Shown one piece after another: positions 42,406 through 51,284 of a stretch of DNA of 64,000 nt. The stretch is from Mycobacterium nebraskense. GTDB lineage: Bacteria; Actinomycetota; Actinomycetes; Mycobacteriales; Mycobacteriaceae. The notes beneath the pieces were generated by a model, which saw nothing but the letters and a program-made list of their open reading frames with translations, made no database searches and was not told the origin of the DNA. Location: NCBI RefSeq assembly GCF_002102255.1, contig NZ_LQPH01000125.1:48780-112779 (forward strand), given 5' to 3'. Position numbers and translations under genes: made by a program. Position 1 is the stretch's first letter; each line of letters opens with the position of its first letter.

Positions 42406-42499
42406 ACGTGTTTAGCCGCCAACGGCGGGCATCGTGATGCTGCTGCCGCCGCAGCGAACACGCAGCAGGGCATGACGGGGGCGGATCGCCATCGCCCAA

Positions 42500-42531
42500 G
42501 GTGGGGCCAGAGCCGCAGCCCTGACCCCACC
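42500..42531 (-). terminator. Hairpin downstream of parB-like gene
   Basis: GGTGGGG (42500-42506) and CCCCACC (42525-42531) flank a partly paired loop just after the stop at 42543. Only two T residues follow on the minus strand, so it would be an I-shaped mycobacterial-type terminator. Confidence 0.55.
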
Positions 42532-42542
42532 CGAGCGGCGCG

Positions 42543-44189
42543 CTACTCCTTTACCGCATCAGCCAAGTACTGCTCATACACCTCGTCGGTGCTTTTGGCC
42601 TTGGTCACGACTTCCTCGACGGGAGCCAGCGGATAGTCGTTGTCGGCGAGCCAGCGCAGGTACTCAGCGCCGCCGACGTGATGGCCCCACCAGCCGCTGT
42701 TGTTGCGCCAAGCATCCTTGGGGGTGCGCGATTCGAGCGCACCGAGAATCAGGCCCAGCGTGATCACCTGCGCGCGTGCGTCGCCGTTGGCGGGTAGCTC
42801 GGCCACGAGCTTGGCCACGGCCTGGCCGCTGTCGAGTCCGAGCAGTTCGGCGGTGGTGTCCAGCGCGTTGTTGTTCGTGAGCAACGCACTGTCACGGGCC
42901 AAGCAGTCCGCCACGAAGAGACCGGCGCCCTTGGGAGGTGTCTTTCGCGCCAACAGCTTCTTGACGAAATCACGCCGCACGCCAAGGGCCGCATCACCGA
43001 GCTTGTTGAGCGCCAACACTTTACGGCGCTCACGCTTTTCGGTCTCGGCCCGCTCGATCGCCGCCTGCTGGCGTGCGGCTTCGCGGGCCTCGTCGTCCAG
43101 GTCGACTGCTTCGCCGGTGTCGGTGTCCACCAGCCCGGCTTGCCGCGCGAACCAGCTCTGCGGCGTCAGACCGGCGGCGCGGTAGTCGAGGCAGTAGTAA
43201 TCGGGAGTGAACACCTGCGCCTCGGTGACCGTGTTGGCGTGGCGCATCCCCTCTGCGGGTGTGGCGTCCGGCTGATCCTCGGTCTCCCAGTCCACGCTCT
43301 CTTCGTCAATCACTTCACCGGTTTCCACGTCGCACCATGCGGTGTCCTCAACGAGCAACACAGCCCAATGGGCGGGGTGCGTCACCGCGTCGTCGTCGGC
43401 TTCCTCCCCGTCAGCGGTCACCAGGTGATGCAGCGGGATGCAAGCCGGGTCCCACGAATCCGGGCGCTGCTCAAGGAGAGTGAACCCCTTGTCGGCGTAG
43501 GCCGGGGCCACTTGGGCGCGGGCCTCGTCAGTGGCACGTTGCTGGCGCAGTTGGGCGACCGTGTGCTCGAACCAGCCGCTGTCAGCCGCACTCATCAGCC
43601 GCTCAACGGCACCGGGCATGTCCTCAAACTCGGTGATCGCCGCCGCTTCGACCAGGCTCAGCTGGCCACTAGCCAGCGCATCCATGGCCGTCGCCGACCG
43701 CGAGGCCGTGTGGGCGGCCTTCACAGCGTCCTTGCCCACAGACAGCTTCTTGGCCACCTTGGTCACCGACATCCCCGCATCGATCATCTGCTGGATACCG
43801 CGCGCCCGTTGCGCGTCGGTGATGTCGAGCTTTTGATCGTTGGTGACGATCTGGTGCACGATGCGGTCGATGGTTTCCTGGGTGGCATCGGCAGCAGTGG
43901 ACGGCAGCACATAGACGGGGACGCTGGATAATCCCGCTTCGCGGGCAGCAAGAGTGCGCCGCTGTCCGTTGCGGACACGGATGACCTCGGGCCGTTCCGC
44001 GTCGCGGACAGCCGTAATCGGCACCAGGACGCCATTTTCGGCGATGTTGGCGATGAACGCCTTGCTCAGCGCGGCATCGTCGCGAACATTGTCACCAATG
44101 TCGAGCAACGCCGGATCAAGGTGTTCCAAGGTGCCGATCGGCTGGTCAGTGGCATTGCCCGCAGTGTCGGTGCTGGTGATGTCGGTCAT
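42543..44189 (-). CDS. ParB/RepB-like nuclease-domain protein, 548 aa
   Basis: ATG at 44189 has AAAGG about 8 nt upstream. The N-terminal ParB domain (residues ~20-110) includes IAENGVLVPITAVR and VRNGQRRTLAAREAG. An HTH follows (ITDAQRARGIQQMIDAGMSV, then KVAKKLSVGKDAVKAAH). The C-terminal ~300 residues are acidic then helical with no clear family. No ParA gene is adjacent, so partition is not certain; ParB-like proteins are also common in leading regions of conjugative plasmids. Its 5' leader contains structured RNA copy 2. Confidence 0.82.
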   Translation of the reverse strand: MTDITSTDTAGNATDQPIGTLEHLDPALLDIGDNVRDDAALSKAFIANIAENGVLVPITAVRDAERPEVIRVRNGQRRTLAAREAGLSSVPVYVLPSTAADATQETIDRIVHQIVTNDQKLDITDAQRARGIQQMIDAGMSVTKVAKKLSVGKDAVKAAHTASRSATAMDALASGQLSLVEAAAITEFEDMPGAVERLMSAADSGWFEHTVAQLRQQRATDEARAQVAPAYADKGFTLLEQRPDSWDPACIPLHHLVTADGEEADDDAVTHPAHWAVLLVEDTAWCDVETGEVIDEESVDWETEDQPDATPAEGMRHANTVTEAQVFTPDYYCLDYRAAGLTPQSWFARQAGLVDTDTGEAVDLDDEAREAARQQAAIERAETEKRERRKVLALNKLGDAALGVRRDFVKKLLARKTPPKGAGLFVADCLARDSALLTNNNALDTTAELLGLDSGQAVAKLVAELPANGDARAQVITLGLILGALESRTPKDAWRNNSGWWGHHVGGAEYLRWLADNDYPLAPVEEVVTKAKSTDEVYEQYLADAVKE

Positions 44190-44237
44190 GGTTGAACCTT
44201 TCTGGGTGGGTCAGGCGTCCGCATGGCCGCCTGTTCT

Positions 44238-44429
44238 GTTTGCCTTCTGGCAATTGAGATTTGGGCCGGCATAGGGACGCGGAGTGCAAGGTCCGGGCGC
44301 ACAGTTGGCCGCCGCGAGCGAAGCGAGCGTGCCGGGGAACTGTGCGAGCCTTGTGCCCGAAGCGAAGCGCAGGCCGTGGCCTTGACGCGAAGCGGACCGC
44401 CGGCATAATCGAAAGCCAGAAAGGCAAAC
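44238..44429 (-). ncRNA. Structured RNA or leader element, copy 2 (upstream of parB)
   Basis: Outer stem GTTTGCC-TTCTGGC (44238-44251) pairs with 44415-44429 with a 1-nt bulge. An inner stem pairs CGCACAGTT (44298-44306) with AACTGTGCG (44338-44346). CAAGG pairs with CCTTG further in, and GCCGGC segments face each other. In copy 1 the matching inner stem has a different sequence but the same position, which indicates conserved structure. It ends about 50 nt before the parB ATG. Confidence 0.7.
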
Positions 44430-44510
44430 AAACATGGGCTTGGGCAAGGCCCAAGCCATTCAGCAGCGCCGCAGGCGCTTCAACTTCAATTCCCCGCTAC
44501 CATCGCAAAA

Positions 44511-44732
44511 ATGCGGCTTGTGCAGACCCGGCGCGGGTGGGAAGAACACCGCCCGTCGCACTGTCCGGAATGCGGCGCGCAACTCGGAGCGCACCAGGTG
44601 CTCGTTGGCATAGCACACTGCCGTTGCGAACGACGAATGCACCGCTCACACCGTTGCCAGCACTGCCAGTACACGATTTACACGCCGTCCCTTGGTGATT
44701 CGTGCACGCTGCAAGCTCTTGATGGACGTTAA
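44511..44732 (+). CDS. Zinc-ribbon-like small protein, 73 aa
   Basis: ATG at 44511. Cys and His residues are spaced as in zinc ribbons: SHCPECGAQ, GIAHCRCERRMH, HRCQHCQY. The pattern CxxC...CxC...CxxC with WEEHRPSHCP resembles a conserved actinobacterial small family that reads WYHRPSHCP..LGPGQVLVG. It faces the parB leader divergently. Likely nucleic acid binding. Confidence 0.68.
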   Translation: MRLVQTRRGWEEHRPSHCPECGAQLGAHQVLVGIAHCRCERRMHRSHRCQHCQYTIYTPSLGDSCTLQALDGR

Positions 44733-44765
44733 AGGCGGCGCCGGAATGTCTTAATTGCCCAACGC

Positions 44766-44960
44766 TTATGAATGGAGCTGGGATAACAGGGGCATGAGGT
44801 ACTTGCCGACAGGGTCGAAGATGAACATGGCGGCCCAGACCATGGCGTCCATCACGGCGGTGGCGATGAGAGCCGAGACCGGCGCCCGCATGATGCGCAG
44901 GATCAGCAACGGCGCCATGATGCCGGTGACGTTTATCAGGATTAGTACCAGAATCTGCAT
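44766..44960 (-). CDS. Small two-helix membrane protein, 64 aa
   Basis: ATG at 44960 has GAAGG 8 nt upstream and is preferred over 44978. Two hydrophobic segments: ILVLILINVTGIMAPLLIL and ALIATAVMDAMVWAAMFIF. Not recognised. It stands alone between the zinc-ribbon and recombinase genes. Confidence 0.55.
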   Translation of the reverse strand: MQILVLILINVTGIMAPLLILRIMRAPVSALIATAVMDAMVWAAMFIFDPVGKYLMPLLSQLHS

Positions 44961-45096
44961 TCGCTCGGCCTTCACCATTTCAGCGCTGATTGCGGGTTCG
45001 CCTTAGATTACCGACCGGGTCTGACACAAGCCGTCCTAGCCGCTGTTGGTCCAATTCTCCCAGCTGGCAGTGCGTTGTGCGATGGCCAGTGCGAGG

Positions 45097-46197
45097 TTAT
45101 TGCGTCGAATCTGCGGGCGAGGCCGCTGGGCGATCGCCGTCGCCCTCGACTGTGGGAGCGAGTAGTTCATAGAGTGGGTTTTGCGCGGCGGCCGAGCGGG
45201 TTTCAGAGCCAGCGGCGGTGACGTAGCGTTGCGAGGTGGCCATGGATTCATGGCCTAGCAGCTTCATGAGGGTGTAGACGCTGATGTTGGCGCCGGCGAG
45301 CTCGGTGGCGTAGGTGTGCCGGAGCGCGTGAACCATCGCGCCGGGGGTGCGCTGGGCGTCGGGCCCGGCCAGGTTGAATGCGCGCAGCACACGGTATTGC
45401 AAAGCGCCGCGGGTGATTCGGGCGCCATCGCGGCCGACGAACAGAGCCGCGCTGGCTGGCCACTGTGGCCGCGGATTTTGGCCCGATCGCCCGCGGGTGG
45501 TGGCGGGGAAGCGGGCCGCCCGGGTGGTGAGGTAGCTGTTGAGGACGTCGACGAGGGCTTGTTCGATAGGAACTGAACGGTGCTTGCCGCCTTTTCCGCG
45601 TACCCGAAGGACCCCACCGCCGTCGCTGAGACGTAGGTCGCCGATGTTGGCGCCCCGGAGCTCGGCCGCGCGCAGCCCGGCCAGCAGGGCCGTCAAGATG
45701 ATGGCGCGGTCGCGCTCGGGCCAGTCGGTCGCGCGTTTGTTGGCCGCCGGCGCCTCTATCGCGGTGATGAGTGCTTCAGCGGCCTCGGCGGGAAGTGATC
45801 GGGGAAGGGCCTTGGCCGGTTTGGGTTGGCCGATCACCTGCATAGGATTTCCGGGGAGCAGTTCGGTGGTGTAGAGGTAGGTGCACAAGGTGTTCCATGT
45901 CGACCAGCAGCGGCGGATCGAGGCTGCTTCGTGGGAGCCAGCGTAGGCCGCAAAGGCTTGGCGCAGCGCATCTTTGGTGAGGTCAAGCGGGTCGAGCCTT
46001 GACAGGTCTTGTCCTGGGTCGGCGCCGGTGATGGCGCTGGCGATCGCGTCGAAGTCTTGTCGGTAGGCCTGCAGGGTGTGCGGCGATGGCTTGCGGGTAG
46101 CGCGGTCGGTGAGGAATGCGCGGAACCAGCTAGGTCGTTGGGCATCAGTGCGTCCACGGCTCGGGCTCGGGGTCCGTGGACGTGTTTCACCCGCCAC
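45097..46197 (-). CDS. XerC/D-like tyrosine recombinase, 366 aa
   Basis: Catalytic residues are all visible: R in LLAGLRAAEL, K in GKGGKHRSVP, H-x-x-R in HALRHTYATEL, H in LLGHESMATSQRY and the nucleophile Y directly after. A SAM-like N-terminal DNA-binding domain covers about residues 20-125. Such enzymes resolve plasmid multimers or integrate DNA. A 10-6-10 inverted repeat lies 614 bp upstream at 46811-46836. It overlaps the next upstream gene by 11 bp. No integron-type extra helix is seen. Confidence 0.9.
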   Translation of the reverse strand: MAGETRPRTPSPSRGRTDAQRPSWFRAFLTDRATRKPSPHTLQAYRQDFDAIASAITGADPGQDLSRLDPLDLTKDALRQAFAAYAGSHEAASIRRCWSTWNTLCTYLYTTELLPGNPMQVIGQPKPAKALPRSLPAEAAEALITAIEAPAANKRATDWPERDRAIILTALLAGLRAAELRGANIGDLRLSDGGGVLRVRGKGGKHRSVPIEQALVDVLNSYLTTRAARFPATTRGRSGQNPRPQWPASAALFVGRDGARITRGALQYRVLRAFNLAGPDAQRTPGAMVHALRHTYATELAGANISVYTLMKLLGHESMATSQRYVTAAGSETRSAAAQNPLYELLAPTVEGDGDRPAASPADSTQ

Positions 46198-46756
46198 GGC
46201 GAGCCGGTCCGGGCATGCGCCACTTGATGAGGAATTCGGCCCACCCGTGGGTACGCCGCTGGGGCCGGCCGAGTGCTACCCAGTCGGCATGGGGTGCGTC
46301 GAAGGTCCAGCGGAATACGTCACGCCATCGCGCCGTGCGGGTGCGGGTTGGAGTCACGTAGCCAGAAAGATAGCTATGGCCCGCTGAGACAAGCACTTTG
46401 GTGAATGTGGACCACTCGCCGTCATCCTCCCACCACAGCGCGGGAAGACGACCGGTGTTTTGCAGGGCGGTCAACTGTTCGGCTTCGGTGTGGGTGTCGA
46501 CCGCGTGGACGAAGCGCATCCACGTGGGATCGTCTCGGCGAGGCTTACCGAGCTTCTCCCACAACGCATGTGCATTGTCCCAATCCCAGGGCTTTTCCCA
46601 GAACGCCCACGAATCACCCGACCACGCGACAGCGTTCGTGTCGGAAAGCACCTGCGCGAACTCGAACACGGGTCGGCTGAAATCACTCCAGCTCCACCCG
46701 TCCCTGGGAAGATCGTCGATTGACGCTGGTGGCGGCCACGTGGCCTGGCTGGTCAT
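46187..46756 (-). CDS. Hypothetical protein, 189 aa, coupled to recombinase
   Basis: ATG at 46756. The product is rich in Trp and aromatic residues (GWSWSDFSRP, WSGDSWAFWEKPWDWDNA, WWEDDGEWSTF) and otherwise unrecognised. The 11-bp overlap with the recombinase gene suggests a shared transcript, so it might regulate or assist recombination. Confidence 0.62.
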   Translation of the reverse strand: MTSQATWPPPASIDDLPRDGWSWSDFSRPVFEFAQVLSDTNAVAWSGDSWAFWEKPWDWDNAHALWEKLGKPRRDDPTWMRFVHAVDTHTEAEQLTALQNTGRLPALWWEDDGEWSTFTKVLVSAGHSYLSGYVTPTRTRTARWRDVFRWTFDAPHADWVALGRPQRRTHGWAEFLIKWRMPGPARRGG

Positions 46757-46810
46757 GTCTCACATTCCTTGGTGCGCGGGTGGGCGAGTGCGGCTGGTCG
46801 CCGACATTGT

Positions 46811-46836
46811 TCATGCATAATAGCTGTTATGCATGA
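46811..46836. other. Perfect 10-6-10 inverted repeat, candidate recombination core or operator
   Basis: TCATGCATAA (46811-46820) and TTATGCATGA (46827-46836) flank the spacer TAGCTG. The arm-spacer-arm dimensions fit a tyrosine-recombinase core site (dif is 11-6-11). It lies upstream of the recombinase operon, where either a recombination site or an operator is plausible. Confidence 0.5.
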
Positions 46837-46983
46837 GAATGACGGCTGGTGTGGCAAATTTCGCGGTTTGGGTCGAGCCTGACCGCCGCCAGCGGGACTT
46901 GCCGTTTGCTATTTGAGGGTTGAGGCACGAGCGTGGCGATGAGTTGGTGTCTCTGCAGCGGCTGCTGACATCGCCGAGCCGGC
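46833..46983 (+). pseudogene. Possible broken gene truncated by the transposon end
   Basis: From the ATG at 46833 a frame reads MRMTAGVANFAVWVEPDRRQ to a TGA at 46914-46916, and continues in the same frame as GLRHERGDELVSLQRLLTSPSR up to the transposon end at 46984. The codon use is protein-like on both sides of the stop. Probably the remnant of a gene cut by the insertion; product unknown. Weakly supported. Confidence 0.3.
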
Positions 46984-47080
46984 TGTCCGTTGTCGTTCTA
47001 TCTGAGGCAGGTGCGGGCGTCTGACCTGCGGTGCCTCAGATCAAATGGCGATCCTGTTGCGGGTGGTTTGTCATCTGATC
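46984..47080. mobile_element. Tn7-like left end, copy L1
   Basis: Starts TGTCCGTTGTCGTT and contains ATCTGAGGCA, its inverted partner TGCCTCAGAT and a third ATCTGAGG near 47076: likely multiple transposase binding sites. L2 (52133) and L3 (55934) share this layout, and the right end at 64000 starts with TGTCCGTTG. Confidence 0.7.
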
Positions 47081-47092
47081 TGAGGTAAATAG

Positions 47093-47253
47093 GCCGGATC
47101 CTGGCCGCCTACGGGGAGGCGTGTTCGTCGGCGGCTCGCTGGCGTGGGGTATGGCCCTCGAGGGGTTCCGACCCGGCCGCTGGGACGTGCTTGGCGCCCC
47201 TGGTTTTCCTGGCCGGCGTTGCCGTGAACATGTACGCTCCTCGCGGCCACTAG
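47093..47253 (+). pseudogene. Truncated ynfA-like remnant
   Basis: The segment matches the second half of the intact YnfA-family gene at 52496-52828 ([18 protein letters not shown] then WDV and MYAPRGH). It lacks the first ~57 codons and carries small insertions that break the frame (CTACGGGGAGGCG for CTACGGCGGCG). It starts right after the L1 end sequence, suggesting an internal deletion after transposon duplication. Confidence 0.75.
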
Positions 47254-47513
47254 CTTTCGGCCGCAATCGCCCGTCGCAGCGCGGTCAGTATGACGTCACG
47301 GCTGGGCAGATCCAACCGACAGACGTCACCCGTCGGCGGCCGATCGGGACGCATCACATCGGTGCCGTCAATCAGTATCGACGGTGACGGAAAGGGTCCG
47401 ACCCGCTCAACGATCGCCGTGTTGATCCCGACCACGGCCAAACAGTCGACCAGCATTTCATGGGCCGTTGCCGCGTTCGGACAGCCCGGGCTGCTCAGAA
47501 TCTCAATCCGCAT
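47250..47513 (-). CDS. Thioredoxin-like small protein, 87 aa
   Basis: ATG at 47513. [21 protein letters not shown] resembles the first strand and Cys-containing loop of thioredoxin-like folds; the C-terminal [10 protein letters not shown] and CRLDL follow. Similar genes occur near alkylmercury-lyase and arsenic genes in mycobacteria. Only one Cys remains in the loop, so a redox role is uncertain. A damaged second copy lies at 52829-53037. Confidence 0.7.
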   Translation of the reverse strand: MRIEILSSPGCPNAATAHEMLVDCLAVVGINTAIVERVGPFPSPSILIDGTDVMRPDRPPTGDVCRLDLPSRDVILTALRRAIAAES

Positions 47514-47656
47514 CCCACGGTCTCCCAACACCCGTCATTAGCATCTCAGGTGGGTCAATTTTCGCGACCCGGTGACAGTTGCAGCCGGAGTTCGACGCGC
47601 CCGGTAGCTCGGCGATTTCGGGTACGCCGTGGCAGGCGCACTCCCTTGCGGCGAGT

Positions 47657-47995
47657 TCAAGCCGCGGCTCGCCGCTGCTGCGGTCGCAAAGTGTGCCGAG
47701 ACGCGTCTATGCCGGCCATTTCTTGCGCCTGCTCGGCTGCGGTCTGCCCTAGCCGGACCAAATCCGCTCGCTCCTGGACCGAAAGCGGCTGTTCGCCAGC
47801 GACATCTGGCCGCTGGCCGTCACCGCTGCGGGCCTGGGACATCAGCCACCGCTCATCGCGCACCCATGTATGCAGCAGGCTCGTGTCCACGTTTAGCTGG
47901 CGGGCTACCTCAGCGACTCGCCGCTGCCCGTCGATCACCATGTGCGCGGCCGTGACTCGATACTGCGGGGTGAATGAGCGCCGATGTTGTGGCAT
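47657..47995 (-). pseudogene. IS3-family transposase OrfA remnant
   Basis: From ATG 47995 the product reads RRSFTPQYRVTAAHMVI then EVARQLNVDTSLLHTWVRDER, the classical HTH of IS3-family OrfA. After about residue 90 the sequence departs from the leucine-zipper pattern (AGIDASRHTLRPQQ), so it is frameshifted, and no OrfB is present. It abuts the ctpV stop by 11 bp. The 143 bp between it and the thioredoxin-like gene hold nothing recognisable. Confidence 0.75.
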
Positions 47996-48006
47996 ACCTA
48001 CTGGCT

Positions 48007-50442
48007 TCACGAATCCCACGTCGCGCTATCTGGGATGTCCACCATGTGGGCGGTCTGGGGCGATCCTTGTCGGGTGTGGCGGCCGAAGCGGCGTAGCCGC
48101 AGCGAGTTGGTGACCACGCTGACCGAGGAGAGCCCCATCGCCGCTCCCGCGATGATCGGGTTGAGCAGACCGAGTGCGGCTAGGGGGATCGCGGCGGTGT
48201 TGTAGCCGAAGGCCCAGCCAAGGTTCTGGTGGATCGTGCGCAGCGTCTGCCGCGAGAGCGCGATCGCCTCCACAACACCGTCGAGCCGGCCGGACATCAG
48301 CGTGATGTCGGAGGCCTCGATGGCCACGTCGGTGCCGGTGCCGATCGCAATGCCCAGATCGGCCTGCACCAGCGCGGGGGCGTCGTTGACGCCGTCGCCC
48401 ACCATCGCGACCACCCGCCCCTGGTCTTGTAGCCGCTCGATCTCGGTGACCTTGTCCTGCGGCAGCACCTCAGCCAGGACGTGATCGATGCCGACCTGTG
48501 TGGCGATCGCGGCGGCGGTGCGCGCGTTGTCGCCGGTGATCATGGCGACCTGCAAGCCCATGGCGTGCAGTTGAGCGACCACGTCGGCGGCGTCGTCCTT
48601 GACCGTGTCAGCGACGGCGAGCACGCCCACAACGTGGTCGTCGCGGCCGACGAACACCGCGGTGCGGCCCTGCTCTTCGAGTTCGGCGGCCGCCGCCGCA
48701 AGGTGCTCAGGCAGCAGCAGCTCGTGGTCGTCGACAAGTGTGCGACGTCCGACCAGCACGGTGCGGCCGTCGATCTGGGCCTGCACCCCGTGGCCGGCGA
48801 GGCTGGCGAACGCCGTGGCGGCCGGAATCTGCAACCCCAGCTCGCGCGCGGCCGCGACGATCGCCGCGCCGATGGGGTGCTCGGAGCCCGACTCGACCGC
48901 GGCGGCGATCTGCAGCACCAGATTGGGCTGGCGCCGCTTGCCGGCAATCACATCGGTGACCCGCATCTGGGCGCGGGTCAGCGTGCCGGTTTTGTCGAAC
49001 ACCACGGTGTCGATCTTCTTCGACGCTTCCATCACCTCGCCGCCTTTGACCAGGATCCCCAGCTCCGCGCCGCGGCCGGTGCCGACCGTGATCGCCGTGG
49101 GAGTGGCCAGGCCCAGCGCACACGGGCACGCGATGATCAGCACCGCCACCGCGGCGGTCATACCGGCGACCGGGTTGGCGGCGATCAGCGTCCACCCGGC
49201 AAACGTCACCGCGGCAACCCCGACGACGGCCGGGACGAACACCGCCGAGACCCGGTCAGCCAGTCGCTGTACCGGCGCCTTGCCGCCCTGTGCCTGCTCG
49301 ACCAGGCGCACAATCTGCGCCAGCGCGGTATCGGCGCCGACGGCGGTGGCGCGCACGGTCAGCAGCCCGTCGATGTTGACCGTCGCACCGGCAACACGGT
49401 CGCCCACCGATTTTTCGACCGGGACGGACTCGCCGGTCAGCATTGACTCATCGACGACGGCGCGCCCGTCGGTGATCTCGCCGTCGACCGGGATCTTCTC
49501 CCCAGGCCGTACCCGTACCAGGTCTCCGACTTGTACCTGATCAACCGGCACGAGAATTTCTTGCCCGCCGACGAGCAGGCAGGCTTCCTTGGCGCCCATC
49601 TCCAAAAGCTTGCCGATCGCCTCCGACGCCTTGCTCGTGGATCTGGCCTCGAAATAGCGACCCAGCACCACGAACGCAATGATCAGCGCCGCCGTCTCGA
49701 AGAACAGTGCGCCACCGGCGAACAACTCATACGTGGAGTAGCCGAATGCGGTCAATGTGCCCAGTGTGATCAGCGTGTCCATGTTGGCGCTTCCCGCCCG
49801 CGCCTGCTGCACCGCGCCGCGCAGGAACGGCCACCCGGCGACGAATTGCACCGGTACCGTCGCCGCGAACGCCAACCACCCCGCCCACGGATAGGCGCCG
49901 AACACCATCGTCGACACCGACGCCAGCAGCGCCAACGGCATGGCCAGCCACAACCGCCGCAACCAGTTCCGCTGCTCACGCCTGTTCAGTTCACCCGAGG
50001 ACGCCGTGCCGCACGCACCGCCCTGTCCCTGCCCGCAGCCGCCACTACCCTCGGTGTCGCGCGGCGCGTCGCTATCGGGCCGGGCGCCCAGTAATCGGCG
50101 GAGTCCACCGATGGCCTTGCGCACCACCCCGGGGGTGCGCGCATCGCCGGAATGCGGGGCACGGGTGGGCACCAACTCTGCAGGGATGTGCTCGGCTACG
50201 CCGATCGCCGACAGCACCGCCGCGGTGTCGCAGCGCTGCGGCGAATACTGGATCACCACCGATGCCGTGCGCGGATAGGCCGTCACCGCCTGCACACCGG
50301 GCACCGTGGCCAGAGTCTCCTCGATCGCGACGGCCCGGACCGCATCGACATGAAATCCGGTGATGCGCAGCCGCATCCGCCCGGACGCGTCCGATACGAC
50401 CGTCGCCGTGGCGTCGGCGGCCGGCAGGACCTCAGTCGTCAT
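48007..50442 (-). CDS. ctpV: CtpV-like copper-exporting P1B-type ATPase, 811 aa
   Basis: P-type ATPase with all core motifs: TGES near 335, CPC in IACPCALGL near 439, DKTGT near 482, SEHP and GDGVND. The last two helices have the Cu(I) P1B-1 signature (WAFGYN and [17 protein letters not shown]). The N-terminal ~100 residues resemble the degenerate HMA-like domain of mycobacterial Ctp proteins. It exports cytosolic Cu(I). The ATG overlaps the DUF1490 stop by 11 bp. In M. tuberculosis the same pair (Rv0968-ctpV) sits in the CsoR operon; here a MerR protein is the divergent regulator. The C-terminal tail after RRFGRH is unusual and borders the IS3 remnant. Confidence 0.92.
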   Translation of the reverse strand: MTTEVLPAADATATVVSDASGRMRLRITGFHVDAVRAVAIEETLATVPGVQAVTAYPRTASVVIQYSPQRCDTAAVLSAIGVAEHIPAELVPTRAPHSGDARTPGVVRKAIGGLRRLLGARPDSDAPRDTEGSGGCGQGQGGACGTASSGELNRREQRNWLRRLWLAMPLALLASVSTMVFGAYPWAGWLAFAATVPVQFVAGWPFLRGAVQQARAGSANMDTLITLGTLTAFGYSTYELFAGGALFFETAALIIAFVVLGRYFEARSTSKASEAIGKLLEMGAKEACLLVGGQEILVPVDQVQVGDLVRVRPGEKIPVDGEITDGRAVVDESMLTGESVPVEKSVGDRVAGATVNIDGLLTVRATAVGADTALAQIVRLVEQAQGGKAPVQRLADRVSAVFVPAVVGVAAVTFAGWTLIAANPVAGMTAAVAVLIIACPCALGLATPTAITVGTGRGAELGILVKGGEVMEASKKIDTVVFDKTGTLTRAQMRVTDVIAGKRRQPNLVLQIAAAVESGSEHPIGAAIVAAARELGLQIPAATAFASLAGHGVQAQIDGRTVLVGRRTLVDDHELLLPEHLAAAAAELEEQGRTAVFVGRDDHVVGVLAVADTVKDDAADVVAQLHAMGLQVAMITGDNARTAAAIATQVGIDHVLAEVLPQDKVTEIERLQDQGRVVAMVGDGVNDAPALVQADLGIAIGTGTDVAIEASDITLMSGRLDGVVEAIALSRQTLRTIHQNLGWAFGYNTAAIPLAALGLLNPIIAGAAMGLSSVSVVTNSLRLRRFGRHTRQGSPQTAHMVDIPDSATWDS

Positions 50443-50728
50443 GGCCGTCGCCCGGGCTCGTCACGATCGCCGGTTCGGTGTCCTCTCCGGCGCGCTCTCG
50501 TGCCTCGGCAACCACGTCGGCGACCGTCAATCGGATCTGTTCCGTGTTCGTTTCGGCCGTGCGCTGCGCTTCGCGGGCGGCCCGGATGCCCCACGCGGTC
50601 ACAGCAACGGTTGCCGTGCGCAACGGAACCTTCGCCACGGCCGTGCGCACTGCCTCATACGCCGCAACCCCCACCACCCCGGTTACCACCGTGGGCGCCG
50701 CCTTCATCAAGAACCCATGCCACGCCAT
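50432..50728 (-). CDS. DUF1490 protein (Rv0968-like), 98 aa
   Basis: ATG at 50728 has AAGGGAG 8 nt upstream; the longer frame to 50899 overlaps the promoter. The product matches the DUF1490 plan: [24 protein letters not shown] (one membrane helix) then [17 protein letters not shown]1490 proteins precede metal P-type ATPases in mycobacteria and may be metal chaperones or ATPase partners. A second paralogue lies at 58362-58658. Confidence 0.9.
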   Translation of the reverse strand: MAWHGFLMKAAPTVVTGVVGVAAYEAVRTAVAKVPLRTATVAVTAWGIRAAREAQRTAETNTEQIRLTVADVVAEARERAGEDTEPAIVTSPGDGHDD

Positions 50729-50808
50729 ACCAAGCACTCCCTTCCCGTCGTTGCACCGCCAAACGGTGACCAGTCGGCCACGGTCGCTGCGGAGCGACAC
50801 GAACCCAT

Positions 50809-50840
50809 CCTTGACCTTCCAGTACAGTGGAAGGTCAAGG
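50809..50840. promoter_or_regulatory. MerR-type operator, 13-6-13 perfect inverted repeat
   Basis: CCTTGACCTTCCA and TGGAAGGTCAAGG flank GTACAG. The central CCTTCCA..TGGAAGG fits MerR-family metal operators. TTGACC is a -35-like hexamer on both strands, so it can serve the divergent regulator and DUF1490-ctpV genes. The plus-strand ATG at 50841 follows immediately. Confidence 0.75.
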
Positions 50841-51281
50841 ATGGGTTCCATGCAGATCGGCGAACTAGCGAAACTCAGCAATACCAGCGCGAAAACCATT
50901 CGCTTCTACGAGAACGCGGGGCTGCTCCCGCCACCGGCACGCACGGCGTCGGGGTACCGCGACTACGGGCCCGAGGTCGTGGATCGGCTGCGGTTCATCC
51001 ATCGGGGCCAAGCCGCCGGGCTGACCTTGCAGAAGGTGCGCCAAATCCTGGCGATCCACGACCGCGGTGAGGTGCCGTGCGGGCACGTGCAACAGGTCCT
51101 GCACACCCGTCTGGACCAAGTCCGCGCGCAGATCGCCGAACTGGTCGCCCTCGAAGGCCACCTGCAGACCCTTCTCGACCACGCGGCGCACGCCGCGCCC
51201 ACCGAACATGACCAGTCCACGGTGTGCTGGATTCTGGAAAGCGACCTGGATGCCGACGCCACCGTCGGTCCCGGCCACTAG
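50841..51281 (+). CDS. MerR-family metal regulator, 146 aa
   Basis: ATG at 50841 or 50850 (MQIGELAKLSNTSAKTIRFY is the standard MerR N-terminus). The winged HTH is at residues 1-70, the dimerisation helix at ~80-120. Cys residues in VPCGHVQQ and TVCWILE with an intervening His may bind metal, differing from CueR's C-terminal pair. It is divergent from DUF1490-ctpV over a perfect palindrome and so should control copper export. It is 3 bp from the DUF2182 gene. Confidence 0.88.
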   Translation: MGSMQIGELAKLSNTSAKTIRFYENAGLLPPPARTASGYRDYGPEVVDRLRFIHRGQAAGLTLQKVRQILAIHDRGEVPCGHVQQVLHTRLDQVRAQIAELVALEGHLQTLLDHAAHAAPTEHDQSTVCWILESDLDADATVGPGH

Positions 51282-51284
51282 ACC

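Noticed and set aside
42211..44429. tmRNA, 6S RNA or CRISPR tracrRNA as identity of the two structured RNAs
   Set aside because: No tRNA-like acceptor end, tag frame or CRISPR repeat match is visible, so no known class can be assigned by eye.
45097..46197. Integration of the whole plasmid at a tRNA gene by the recombinase
   Set aside because: No tRNA gene or tRNA fragment is visible near the recombinase or its palindrome.
47460..48113. 217-residue plus-strand frame across the IS3 remnant
   Set aside because: Opposite strand of the OrfA remnant; Arg/Ser/Cys-rich with no domain.
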